This document shows, piece after piece, positions 31,326 through 42,102 of a DNA stretch of 64,000 nucleotides (within the stretch, counting starts at the first letter, position 1; each line of letters begins with the position of its first letter). Under the pieces are notes generated by a model, which saw nothing but the letters and a program-made list of their open reading frames with translations, had not been told where the DNA came from and ran no database searches. Origin of the DNA: Lumbricus terrestris (lineage: Eukaryota > Annelida > Clitellata > Crassiclitellata > Lumbricidae); contig OX457052.1 in the NCBI GenBank assembly GCA_949752735.1, forward strand, positions 36,452,619-36,516,618. Reading direction: 5' to 3'. The position numbers were made by a program, and so were the translations under genes.

Positions 31326-31931
31326 TCGATTCGAGGGTTGGTCGCTTCATGGACACGCCTTCGCCACTTTTCCTGTCCTCCGTCTCCTTCAGTATCCTCT
31401 CGAGTGGTAGTTCCATCCACGTGATGATATTGACGATCCATCCCATCCTCGGTCTTCCCCTTGCCCTTGCTCTCGAAATTGTACCCTGTATTATTTCCTT
31501 TTCCATGCAGCCCCCTGTTTCCTCATCAAATGACCGAAGTAAATGAGCTTCTTTCTTTTTATCATGCTCAATAAGGTTCTTCCTGTTCCCGTTTTCTCCA
31601 ATACCCATTCGTTTGTTCTTTTCTCTGTCCATTGCACTCTCAAGATCTTTCTTAGGCATTTCATTTCGAAAGCATTTATTCTGTCTTCTTCTCTCTTTCT
31701 GATCGTCCAACTTTCACACCCATATGTCGCCACTGGCCATACCAAAGCCTTCATGAGTCTGATCTTGGTAATCATTTTTATATTATGACTTTTCCATAGC
31801 GTCTTCAGCGCTGTCCCTGTGTTGAGTCCTCTTGCTAATTTCTCTCTGATATCTGGGCTTTTGTCCAGGGGGAGCTAATGTCCAAGGGAGCTAATGTCCG
31901 AGGGGGCTTTTGTCCGGGGGGGCTAATGTCC
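31326..31931 (-). pseudogene. LINE (non-LTR retrotransposon) reverse transcriptase C-terminal fragment
   Basis: The minus-strand translation from about 31860 gives LMKALVWPVATYGCESWT, then INAFEMKCLRKILRVQW and YFGHLMRK, the typical C-terminal part of LINE ORF2. After a frameshift near 31500 it continues with RARGRPRMGWIVNI. It is truncated at both ends. About 31862-31931 holds tandem motifs such as GGAGCTAATGTCC, which look like a foldback arm. The block replaces about 390 bp present in the related hAT shell at 16170-16560 and is bracketed by CTACAC. Confidence 0.8.
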
Positions 31932-32510
31932 TACACCCGTTATGTGTTTACAATTCTGGTAGGCTCGACCCGCTGCGCATACGCACACGAATATATCGAT
32001 TAAGCTTTTTGTTAGTATCATAGTATGGATCAGAGGTTATTTTAAGGAATTTTCTCAACTGCACACAAATGACGTATTTTGAGACTGGACATAAAAAAGT
32101 CCTTGACCAGGGATTGGTCCCACAAAGCTGGAGCAGCTTTTGGTGAGCGCTCGTTAATAAGCTGGTGCTTTGCGCTTGGCCTTCGACTGGAGCTTTAGGT
32201 GTTTGAATATTATGATTTTCCGACTTTATAAAAATTCATATTAAAGATCAAAATCAATTGTTATGACAATGTTTGACTCAAAGTTCATCATGCCAAAATC
32301 TCCAAATGAATTAACGAATGAAATCAGCTACACGTTCTTAGACGTTCAGACTTTTCAATATTCCTAATCGACTAGAGATCCCTTAAAGATCCATTACGGA
32401 TCCTCTGCTGTTGCTGGAATTGGAAATAGCTCCGAAAGATTGTTAAGTGTAATAAAGTTAAATGGTCCTATGTTCCTGGACACTTCCAAAGTTTCGCTAG
32501 TAGGCCTATG

Positions 32511-33365
32511 TTCATGGGTTTTTCTATGGCCAGTGAATGCTACACTAGAGATTCTAGAAACTGTGATATTTTGTAGACAGGATTTGAAATGTCTGAAAGA
32601 TAACGATTGTTGAAAACCAATTCTCTTTATCATAATTCATAAGCTCTAAGTTCCAAGCTGTCCTACAAGATTGCTTATACTGTGAGTACTTCTGTTTTGC
32701 AATTAAGATGCCAAAGTTGATAGTGGCAAATTATTTGAAACCACATAAATTCCACTATTTCGATGACTTAATTTTAGGTTTGCCATTTTATAACTTGTGT
32801 TTTTTCACTACATTTAAGCCGTATTACTGTAAAACTTTACCACATTGGTTTCCCATTTGCTTTTTTGCTTCATCAAAGCGCTAAGGAACCTACTTGATCA
32901 TTTCGTACTAGTCTTCAGTTAAATACACTGAACTGACAAATTTTCAGACATTCAGCATTTCACTCAACTCACAGATAGCATGGTCACGTGGAACAACTGA
33001 TCTTAAATATAAACTGCAACTTTAGATCTTGAACAACAGCAAACTTTACATCACATCAACATTAAAAATCCAGAATTTTTTAGGCACAAATCCTTCGATT
33101 TGACTATTAGGATCAAGTAATCACATTGGCTTTGATCGGGGGGGGTGTGCTGTAGAGTAATGGTTAACACGCTGGCCAAGAGTGCGAGAGATAGTGAGTT
33201 CTAGCCCCCCGTTGGGCGGATATGCTTTGTAGGCTGCTATTAGCGCCGTGTAATTGCAAAGCTACACTGTTAGTAGTTAAGTTTAATTAAGATTACTGCA
33301 TAACTTGTAAATGTAAAGCGCAGTGCGTTTGCAGGCGCTCAATTAAATAAAAGATTATTATTATG
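32511..33365 (+). mobile_element. 855-bp insertion absent from the sister copy, with a SINE-like 3' end
   Basis: The sister copy reads straight through GTAGGCCTATGTAAGGG (around 645-660, inverse orientation), while here TATG is repeated on either side of 855 extra bases. The right quarter (33147-33362) looks like a tRNA-derived SINE. The rest is AT-rich and unassigned, so it may be a longer retroposed or composite unit. Confidence 0.6.
33147..33362 (+). mobile_element. tRNA-derived SINE
   Basis: The head has an A-box-like GCTGTAGAGTAATGG and a B-box-like GAGTTCTAGCCCC about 35 bp later. The body follows, ending in a GCGC stem-like LINE tail and AAATAAAAGATTATTATTA. It is not a functional tRNA: there is no cloverleaf with a sound anticodon arm. 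Confidence 0.6.
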
Positions 33366-33919
33366 TAAGGGTACGTCTAAATGTTGCTTTTCTGCTCTGT
33401 CATTATGATCAAGATGATATTGTTTTGCTAAAGCTATAAAGCTAGTAGACAGTATGAGATAATTATTTCCCCAAGAAATAAAATCTTTGAGCTAATTTCA
33501 AATTTTGTATGAAATATAACCCACTAACTGCAAAATACGATGTAGGCCAAGACCGATAAATATCATTAGCAAACCTCCCAAATGGTCATTATTGATCGAT
33601 AGGCCTATAAATACTGACACCCACATCAACACGAATATGTACTGTTTAGGCCAATAGCAGTTTTAACCAGGAACCGTGTCGCCGATCAGCTGGCATGCAA
33701 ATTATATTTTACCACACCATGAATTGGGTTAGGGTACGACTGTTGGAAATTTTATATGCTTCAAGCTCTGGTGTCATTCATTCATGAGAACCAGAATGTG
33801 TGTGCGAACATAGCCGCAGAGCTGGTCCTGGGTTTGTGGAAACGAACGAGCGACCGAAGGACAATAATTTCCAATGCACGAGCACCTAGCTGGGTAGGGG
33901 TTTTGGAAAGTGATGTACC

Positions 33920-34570
33920 CATCCCATTTTCGAATTTTGTTTAATTTCCACACTGCACTGGTGGTATTCTAAGTTGTAATTTACCGAGGTTGCTCATCAT
34001 TTCAGTGCTGGTAGTCATGGTTTAAGACTTTAATAAGTGTCCCGCCCCATTGTTTAAATATTTTTTACAACATTATAATGGCAACTTGTAGACTGTGTTC
34101 TTAAAAAATTGCTCACAAATTATTTTACTCCAAAAGGCATGGTTTGAGACTTCAATAAATGCCCCTCCCCATTGTTTACATTTCTGAATTTCCACACTGT
34201 AACTGTCATCTGAACAAAACTGCTCTCTTTAAATGCTGACAGCTATGGTTTTTAGATTTTTGAGAGTCTCCTCCTTATTGTTTAATTTTTTCATTTGCAC
34301 GCTGTTAATCTGGCATTTAAAGCTGTCATTTGAAAAAATTACTCATAATTTTCTTTTCTCATCCATTGTTTGAAAAACACTCATTTGCCCACTGTTGTAA
34401 TAGCATTTTAGGCTGTTACCTTGACAAATTCGATCATAATTTGGTACTCAGAGACGTGGTTTAAGGCCTGAATAATTCCCCCTACCTTTATCTTAATTTT
34501 TTAATTTACACAGCGTAATGGTGGCAGTTTAGGCTGTCATCTTTATCAAAATTGATAATTATGGACAAGC
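33920..34570 (+). repeat. Degenerate tandem array, unit about 115-125 bp
   Basis: About five diverged copies share CATGGTTTAAGACTT..AATAA, then CCCCTCCCCATTGTTT, a T-rich stretch with CACACTGTAAT, and GGCTGTCATCTTGACAAA. The window-start sister copy includes only the first unit. No coding function is seen. Confidence 0.65.
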
Positions 34571-34812
34571 ATAAGATATAAGCATCTCCGTCACCACAAC
34601 AAGTTCCGGGTTCCGTTCCTCGATCCTATCCCATCTAAGTCTACACCTCTGTGCGATATGCTAGTCTAATAAAATAGGCCTGCGTGTATCTTTCAGATTC
34701 TGAGGATGATTTTTGGATGGGATCACATAAACTCAAAAAGGGTGCGTGTAATATGGGAATATATAGAAAATTTGGAAGAAAATTTGAGTATGCATTAACC
34801 TACAATCCTACA

Positions 34813-35277
34813 CAGTGGCGTAACAATAGGGTAGACTGGGTAAGACAAAGTCTAGGGCCCCCGAGTGTAGAGGCCCCAGATGGGCCCCCGAGTTTGCAAG
34901 ACTCCGAAAAAATATGTTAAATAGAACCCGTCAAGTTCCGTCAACCCGACACGACGCGACGAGTCGGAGACGCCCAGCAGAGTTCTGAGTTTTGACTGAA
35001 TGACTTCACACTATAGCAAAGGACTTCAACCAAACCTTACATAGGCGGCGGGCCGTTAAGGCCAGCCTACTTAACTTCAGTCGCACATGTCATAATTGTC
35101 ACTTCATCCTTGTTAGGAACTTACAGTTTACTGTAATTTGTACTTGTATCTTGTTCATATACATCAGCATTTCAGTAAATTAATAAGTAGTAATACATTT
35201 CAATAAGTACCGTATAGGGAGAGGGCCCCACCTTCATATTTTGTCTAGGGACCCCCGAGTTCCTAGTTACGCCACTG
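34813..35277. mobile_element. hAT MITE (CAGTGGCGTAAC), fifth layer
   Basis: It is 465 bp with ends CAGTGGCGTAACAA and the inverse of CAGTGGCGTAACTA. The 8-bp duplication ATCCTACA is exact (34805-34812, 35278-35285). It contains GGCCCCCGAG repeats near both ends. It is non-coding. Confidence 0.9.
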
Positions 35278-37742
35278 ATCCTACATCATGTAGGCCTATG
35301 TATGTATTGGATAGCCTGTGTGGCTGAAAGGCTAGCTCAGTCTGGATGTCTGCCTGATTAATTCTTTTCTTTTCATCGCCTGTCTCCAGTTAGATACTTT
35401 GGTTGCTATATTATAGTAGACTATTTTGCTTTATGCGTCCGACTGTCTACGTCCCTTCGTGCTTCAGCTTGTCAGAGTAAGCGGCAAAAGCAGGAGAAAG
35501 TAGACTACGATGGCCAAGAAGTTGTCATTATTGTATGAAGTATAACCCCGGCCTTTACAACTTTATCAGGATATCAACCTACAGCAGGCCTTGAATCTGC
35601 ATCCGCCCATACATTTAGCCTACTGCAAATTCTTCTGTCTGCAGCCTATGTGTGATTTTTAGCAGAACCTTTTCTTCGATCATATCACCCATTTTCCCAA
35701 GCTCTTACTTCATGCACAAGGGTGACCTTCGCAGAATCGGTCTTATGCTTGACTTGAAAACTGCATGTAATCGCCATATCTGTAGTTCACGTCAAATTTC
35801 AACAGGCCTGCTCTTTTCCTGAACATAAATATCACCCAAATAAACCGCCTCAAAGATGTTCAGTTTGGGCTGTTACTATCATGTTTGTGTCCAACTTTTT
35901 TACCACTAACTTCTCGTCGGTTCACGCAACTAGGCAAAAAGTAACTGCACAAGATCTGATTTTCAACTGCACAAATCTCTTTCCCAACTACACACTTTGT
36001 GTCCAGCTGCACGTTAAAATAACCCCTGGTATGGATGCCGAGTCTCTGACAACTCTAACAATTGATATTTCTAAAGTTATAATGGCACTTTGTTCGACTC
36101 TTTTGACGTACATTTTGTTTACCCTCATACGAACAAGCGAAAAACCAACTTAATTTGAACAAAAGAGGTCTAAAATAGCTTATATGAATAGTCTGGGTTT
36201 TTCTGGGTTTTTTTGGAAGGAAATATGGGTTTATTTCTGAAACCTCAATGACAACACTGCTACAGATGAATAGTAGAGCAATCACAACGTGGTAAACAGA
36301 ATTAAATAACTGCCAGAGTTAGCTTAAGGGTTGATGGACAAGAACCGATCGAGAGGTTAAGTTGTTTTGATGATGGATGATCAAGGTGATTAGTTAGTTG
36401 CAACTGTTTCGATTCACAGAATCTGCATATATGTAATATTATAATTAGCCTATAGGCCTACGGTAATATTTGCAGTTTGGCGTCACTGTGTGGTAACGAA
36501 ACTCACTAAAGCGACGCCCTCCTTCTTTACTCAGGCATGGGACTGGCATTTGCATAGTGCAGTCAGTGACGGAGTTAGACAGATGTATTTGAAAAACATT
36601 TTAAAATTGTAAAATTTGTATCGTTAGACACCCTAGTTTCTTTTATGAAGTTCCTTAATAAGCGATCCAATTTAAAACACGGATTTTCCATTCTAAAAAT
36701 AGAAAATTCCTACTGACTTAACACCGCTTCGTTAATAAGCATCACGTTTTGTTCCAAATTTACTTGCACACTCGCAATGTCACTAGACCACAATATCACT
36801 TAAGTGCATATAATACAATAACTCTTTGCATACCGAGTTATATGCTTTATGAAGCGAATTATTCCCAATAAACATCGAAAAGCAACCCGGATAGTATTTG
36901 TCAACGGATACAATTTCGCACGTATACGTGCGAGATTGTATCCGACAACGAAGTGGGCGTGGCCGGATAGTTTCTGTTGCCCGGATAGTATCTCGCATGA
37001 CACCGGCAAAAGATGGAAATTTTTCTGCGACACTCAGAGCAATTCGTCCGTCAAAAAATCTCGCGTCTTTCCGCCCCCCCCCCCAAGTTTCGCCCAGGTC
37101 TCCGCCTATGGTGCAAGAACGGTTATGCCAACACCCATAGCGCAGCACACTATTTAGGCCTAACTATAATTTTTATTAGAGTAGGCTAACACACGCTGGA
37201 TAAAAACTTGGGGAAAATCCGGGTAACAAATTAGTAGCCTAATTATGTAGAGCGCTGATTAATACAATCATGCATACAACTACACAGTGTGAGTTCATTT
37301 GTTTTGTTAAACATTTTGTTCAGTGCAGGTGTTCTTTGACAATCTTTCCGTAGTTTTGTACCTTAACTGCAGAATTACTTTCTAGCAGCTGCGTCTATTT
37401 TCAGTTTCAAGGCTACACGATTTGTCCATTCTTTATAAGCACTTGAGTCTTTATTTGTCCTTAGCTACAGAATTCTTTGGCAAAACTGACGCGGCAGACG
37501 AGGTCAAGTTAGGCACATACACGCCTCTTCTGCAGGATTTTCGTGGGTTGGTTTTAACATAAAAGGCAATCTGCACTGGATGGAATATTATGTCTGCTAT
37601 TGATAATGCTGCTAACAAGAGTCTAATTGACATAATTGGTGACTAATGTTGGCTAGATCCATGGTTTAATGACAGTTCATGGCTAGAAAAGTCGTTGCCA
37701 TTGATAGAAATTAGTATATGCTACAGCTAATATTGTGACTAC

Positions 37743-38542
37743 CATAGTTGTAAAAAACGTTTTTTTCGTTTTTTATTCTTTCCCAAAAAACGTCGTTTTT
37801 TTCGTTTTTTATTTTTCCCATCGTTTTTTATCGTTTTTTTCGATTTTTATGTAACTTTATTTAATTATTTGCTGTCTAATATTATTTTTCCTTAATTTAA
37901 TTTTTGCCTGATATTCCATACGTTTTCACCGTACTCTCAAGGATGCAGCTAACTATAGGGTCCTTATGTAATTGTTTAAGTCATAATTTTGAGAAATACA
38001 TATAGTAGATCTCTACAAGAAATGAAATTTCTAAGAGTTATTTTGATATATAATTCTTGGGCATAATTATTAATATTTATAAGTAGCAATTTTAAGCACA
38101 AAATAATGTACAATATATAATTTAGTAAACATCTGTGGTTTTTGCTTCTGGTTAGATCTTAATTGTGTTATGTCGATCAGCATAAACTTATATTGTGGAC
38201 TTAGGCATTATGTCTACGATTTAAATTTGAAAAGATTTCAATACCTTTAATTTGTCCGAATTTCTTATTAAACGAAAGTTATAAGAAAAAATAACTGTGG
38301 TAGATTAATGTTACTTATATCAATTATTTTGGCCTAATAATAAATTGTGTTATTTGCAGTTTCTTAATAAAATTGCATAAGTAATTAAGGTTTGTAAGCT
38401 GAAATGAAATTTCAGATGTAACAAAGGCAAATTATTTTCCGTTTCCGTTTTTTATCGTTTTTTTTGTCGTTTTTTATTATTTCGAAAAAAACGACGTTTT
38501 TTACCGTTTTTTATTTTCTTTTCATCGTTTTTTACATCTATG
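37743..38542. mobile_element. 800-bp hAT-type MITE rich in CGTTTTTT
   Basis: The ends are CATAGTTGTAAAAAACG and the inverse of CATAGATGTAAAAAACG (16 of 17 match), with an exact 8-bp duplication GTGACTAC (37735-37742, 38543-38550). The paralogous segment at 3558-3565 has it once. Subterminal regions are arrays of CGTTTTTT/ACGACGTTTTTT. The core is AT-rich without a gene. Confidence 0.92.
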
Positions 38543-38672
38543 GTGACTACTGTTCTATCGGAATAACAATCACTGTTTTATACGCATGTATGTCTGTAGT
38601 ATCGGATTTCAACGTAAGTGCATAAGGTCAGCTCTACAGATTAATCGACTATAATACGGTGTCCATTAGCTT

Positions 38673-38678
38673 TTTATT
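38673..38678 (-). terminator. Candidate polyadenylation signal of the receptor gene
   Basis: AATAAA on the minus strand lies about 63 bases after the stop codon at 38741-38743. The duplicated exon copy at 3746 has no exact AATAAA at this place. Confidence 0.55.
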
Positions 38679-38740
38679 ATATTCCTGATTTCACCGTTTT
38701 AAAGGTGTCTAAAGAAACCACTCCAAGTAGTCGGGAACAT

Positions 38741-39423
38741 CTATTTGGCGTGCTCCTTGTTCGCCTTGTCTTTCTCCATCATCTTCTTCTTCATGATCTC
38801 ACTGATCGACATATTGTAGGCATCAGCAGACGGTTGCATCGGGGTCGGGGGCACCAACTGAAAGCCCGCCACGCCGGGGCCAGCAGGACGCCCCATCAGA
38901 GGGTTGTTTCCATAGTAACTGGGCGGCGGCGAGAGGATGTTACCATCCGCCGACTTTGGAATGCAAACCGGTTTGCGCATCTGACCGAGATCCTTCTTGA
39001 CATCGCCCGCTGCGGATGTCTCGTACTTGGGCATCGGACCTCCCTTCATCACCATAGACTCCATCGACATGGGAAACACGGCCGACTTCTTCATGCCCCC
39101 GCTGAGGGGGCGCTTGTAGACGCCAGTTGGGCCCAGCATGTGTGGCCCCATCGGTGGCATACCCATCTGGACCTTGGTGAGGTCGGTGGGGCCCTGGTCG
39201 AAGTACATGGTGGTGCGTTTCTTCATGCAGCAGTTGCGGTAGATCTTGTAGGCGCAGTAGAGGATGCAGGATCCACCGTAGCAGAGAAGAAAGAGAGGCA
39301 TGACGATGTAGAGGGCCAGACGGTTGCTGTCCGCGCTCGGGTTGCTCACCTGCACTCCAGCATCCGTGTTCACGTCGACTGGTTCTGGCACAGGCGCTAC
39401 ATGAACCGGAAACGTAGCGAACA
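38741..39423 (-). CDS. Receptor exon 7: stalk, transmembrane helix and cytoplasmic tail
   Basis: The acceptor CTACAGAG precedes TGTTCGC, completing a split ATG codon (Met247). The helix ALYIVMPLFLLCYGGSCILY is followed by KIYRNCCMKKR. The tail has PMG/GPM repeats, SPPPSYY and a basic end (KKKMMEKDKANKEHAK). It is the only exon with a second copy in the window. Confidence 0.9.
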
Positions 39424-40436
39424 CTCTGTAGGTTAGGACTATCCATTAACGTAGGACAATAAACTAGCCATAACCATACATTTCCTTATCAACTAGACTA
39501 TAACAGGACTGAAACCTGATAGTGCCTTCTTTACAAAGTTCAGATGTGAATATTGAATTCGGACAGCAATCCGGAAACATATGGGCTAGGTACTAGGTAG
39601 GCTAATCGTAATAACAAGATTTTCACAGCGCCCACAAAAGCCAAGTCGTGAGAACCAGCTTATTCACAGGCGCTTAATCAAACAAAATCGATAGGCACAG
39701 AGTAAAGATCAGGATAATCAGGCAGGCAGACGGACGGACGGCTAAGGTGGGTGATGTTTCGAGCTGAAATGGCAAGGGATGCGATGAGAAGAAGAGGGAA
39801 CAGACCAGGTAGTAGGTAGACTGGAAGAGGTAGGTTTTAGCCTTGTTTAAATCGAAAGACATCTCGTTTAGAGAGTTGCGAACCTGAGGAAGCAGAGAGT
39901 TACAGTTGAAGGGAACAGCAACTCTGAATTAATGCCGCCTAAAGATATGCCATGTATACCAAGAACTACAAACTTTCCGGCAAATGCTGACCGAAGAGAG
40001 TAACTACCTCTAACAGAGTTGCATGCTGTGTACATAGAAGATAAGTAGGCCTATTGGATGTAGGCTACAGTTATCTGTACATGTTCTGTACACGAAGAAT
40101 ACTAGCTTGAGGTGAATACGCTCACAGCAGGAGGTCGACGAAAACCATCTTCGCTAGAACGAAGCACCGTTAAATAGCAACTAAGAAACTAGCCTACCAC
40201 TTAATCACCAATTGGTACCTGCAGACGATGATTTGTACAAATTTCAATGTCCTCTTCCAACTACTATCCGGTTAGACTTACTTGTGACTGGTGGTAGCTG
40301 GTCGCAGATGAAGGGAAATGTCTCCGTGCACGCCTTGGACTCCAGTTTCTTCTGAGCGATGTTGACGGACACACAATCCAGTTTTTTTGGGTCGTCGATT
40401 ACCCACAGAGGAGTGTAATCTGTACAAATCATCTCG

Positions 40437-40512
<76 letters not shown>

Positions 40513-42026
40513 CAGTAGCAGTAGCAGTAGCAGTAGCAGTAGCAGTAGCAGTAGCAGTAGTAGTAGTTGTCTAACGACACTGCGATATCAAAGATCATTA
40601 GCGTTGCCCTTCTCATTCATCCAGGCTTGGGACTGGCACTGTCCTAGTGCTGACGGTGGTGGACTTGTAATTAAATATAAATGTAGGCCTACACGTTTTC
40701 TACAGAGACCGTCTTGTCTGTGATATTTTATTCAAAGTTCTTTTCCTCTCCATTGTACACGCATTTTTAATATGCAAAACTTTTGATAACTTTGTGGATA
40801 AAAAACAACACATCAAAGTACACCATTTAACCGGAAGTGCAGGTTTTAGCCAGATGGCAACGTGTCGCCACCTATAGCAGCCGTTTATACAGAGCCCCTC
40901 CCCCCATTGATCAGGTTATGTAATGTAATGTAATGTAATGTAATGTAATGTAATGTAATGTAATGTAAATCTTCGAGAATTTCTCAGCGCCCACAAAAGC
41001 CACGTCAGGGAGACCAGCTTATTCACCGGCGCAATATCAAATCAAGTCTGTAATAGCCAGAGCTGCCGTTTTCGTTCCGGTGCCAGGTCAAAATCCGGGG
41101 AGGTCAAGCCGAGGAGACAGCGTGGTGCTACGGTGGTTGTCGGTGATGGTGGTAGTTGGGTGATGGAACCTGATTGGAATCTGGATAGGATAGCTTGAAT
41201 CTGGATAGGTTAGATGATTCACCATCATTCACTATCCATTTGAATGGGTGACATGTCATTTCAGTTCTCCCCGTAATCTAAAACTCTGAAGTCATTCAAA
41301 ATTTGGATGCTACTAGCTACGATTCGCGCGCTGTCCAGCAATATCGAGTCGCGCCGTCTATGTAGTCGGATCGAAATCGTGTTAGTTCGTTAACTTGGGG
41401 TTTCTATTACGCTACCACAAGATAGTGTTTGAGCTGTCAGAAAAGACGTGGGTCCGATTATTGTATACAGATTATTAAAGTATTCGAATGCAGATCACAG
41501 GGTGGGGTTAGGGTAATGGTTACTATCTTCATCGCCCCTATGCCCAGTGCCCACTCCCCGCCCCTATATCCCACTCTGGCAGACTTTATAGTTGTCGTAT
41601 CTTCACTTCACGTATCTCGACACTTTCCGACTTAGACTTTGAGTGAACAATTACCGGTGTTTTGGTCTGAGTACTGCTTGGCGTTTTCGTTGGCCCATTC
41701 GTAGGGGTAGGTCTCCAGTCTTCTGTGTAGACCGATCCAAACGTTCTTTGTGGCCGCGCTGTATAGCCAGAAAAAGATGAAGTAGAACGCGAGTTTCTTT
41801 ATTGTTGACACAAATTTATGCATCGTGCGTCTTTCTCGCTTTCTCTGGGTTTGTCTCTGTTCTACATGTAGTATCTCTATCTATCTGTCTCCGTCTGTCA
41901 CTAAACAATTATCTCTATGTATGACTGCCCGACAACATGTCTGTCTGTCTGTCTGCCTGCCAGTCTGTCTTCAGTGTCTTGTATGTCTGCCTGCCTGCCT
42001 GCCTGCCTGCCTGTCTGTCTTCAGTG

Positions 42027-42102
<76 letters not shown>

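Larger units (their letters stand above)
32031..36028. mobile_element. hAT-type element with AACTGCAC subterminal motifs, fourth layer
   Basis: The termini are CAGAGGTTATTTTAAGG and the inverse of CAGGGGTTATTTTAACG, with an exact 8-bp duplication GTATGGAT (32023-32030, 36029-36036). Copies of AACTGCAC or close variants cluster within about 100 bp of each end, as they do in the 204-bp element at 42521. It contains two insertions (32511-33365, 34813-35277) and a degenerate tandem array. No transposase was found. A sister copy occupies 1-1135. Confidence 0.88.
31201..36259. mobile_element. hAT-type element, third layer of the unit D nest
   Basis: It starts CAGTGAAGCCACAG and ends with the inverse of CAGTGTTGTCATTG, flanked by CTACGGAT/CTACAGAT (31193-31200, 36260-36267; 7 of 8 match). 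Both ends are closely related to the hAT shell at 16053-25494, and each serves as the empty site for insertions in the other. It contains a LINE fragment, another hAT element and further insertions. It has no transposase of its own. Confidence 0.85.
30863..37006. mobile_element. CCGGTGTC-type element, second layer of the unit D nest
   Basis: The ends are CCGGTGTCATGCGAGATAC and its near-perfect inverse, with about 40 bp of inverted repeat (through GATACTATCCGG and CAACAGAAACTATCC). It lies inside the GGCGGAGAC element at TCAGAAATTTTGG. It is interrupted by the hAT element at 31201. Its own sequence (30863-31200 and 36268-37006) has no recognisable gene. Confidence 0.8.
30600..37110. mobile_element. 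Outermost element of the unit D nest (GGCGGAGAC type)
   Basis: The termini are CATGGGCGGAGACC and the inverse of CATAGGCGGAGACC, with an 8-bp target duplication GTGCAAAA/GTGCAAGA (30592-30599, 37111-37118; 7 of 8 match). Units A and B have GTGCAATAAAGG and GTGCAAGAAAGG uninterrupted. An 8-bp duplication suggests a hAT-type transposase. Its own sequence is about 0.37 kb; everything from 30863 to 37006 is inserted. Relatives are at 45334-45693 and 47614-48111. Confidence 0.8.
37120..39440. repeat. Segmental duplication, copy 2 (partner 2966-4450)
   Basis: It starts at GGTTATGCCAACACC and runs through the terminal exon of the receptor gene. It is the likely parental locus, because the rest of the gene continues upstream in the same orientation. 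Confidence 0.8.

Noticed and set aside
40278..40616. Poly-Ser and poly-Tyr open frames
   Set aside because: They are trinucleotide repeat translations on both strands. The real coding part is the splice-bounded exon 40282-40419.
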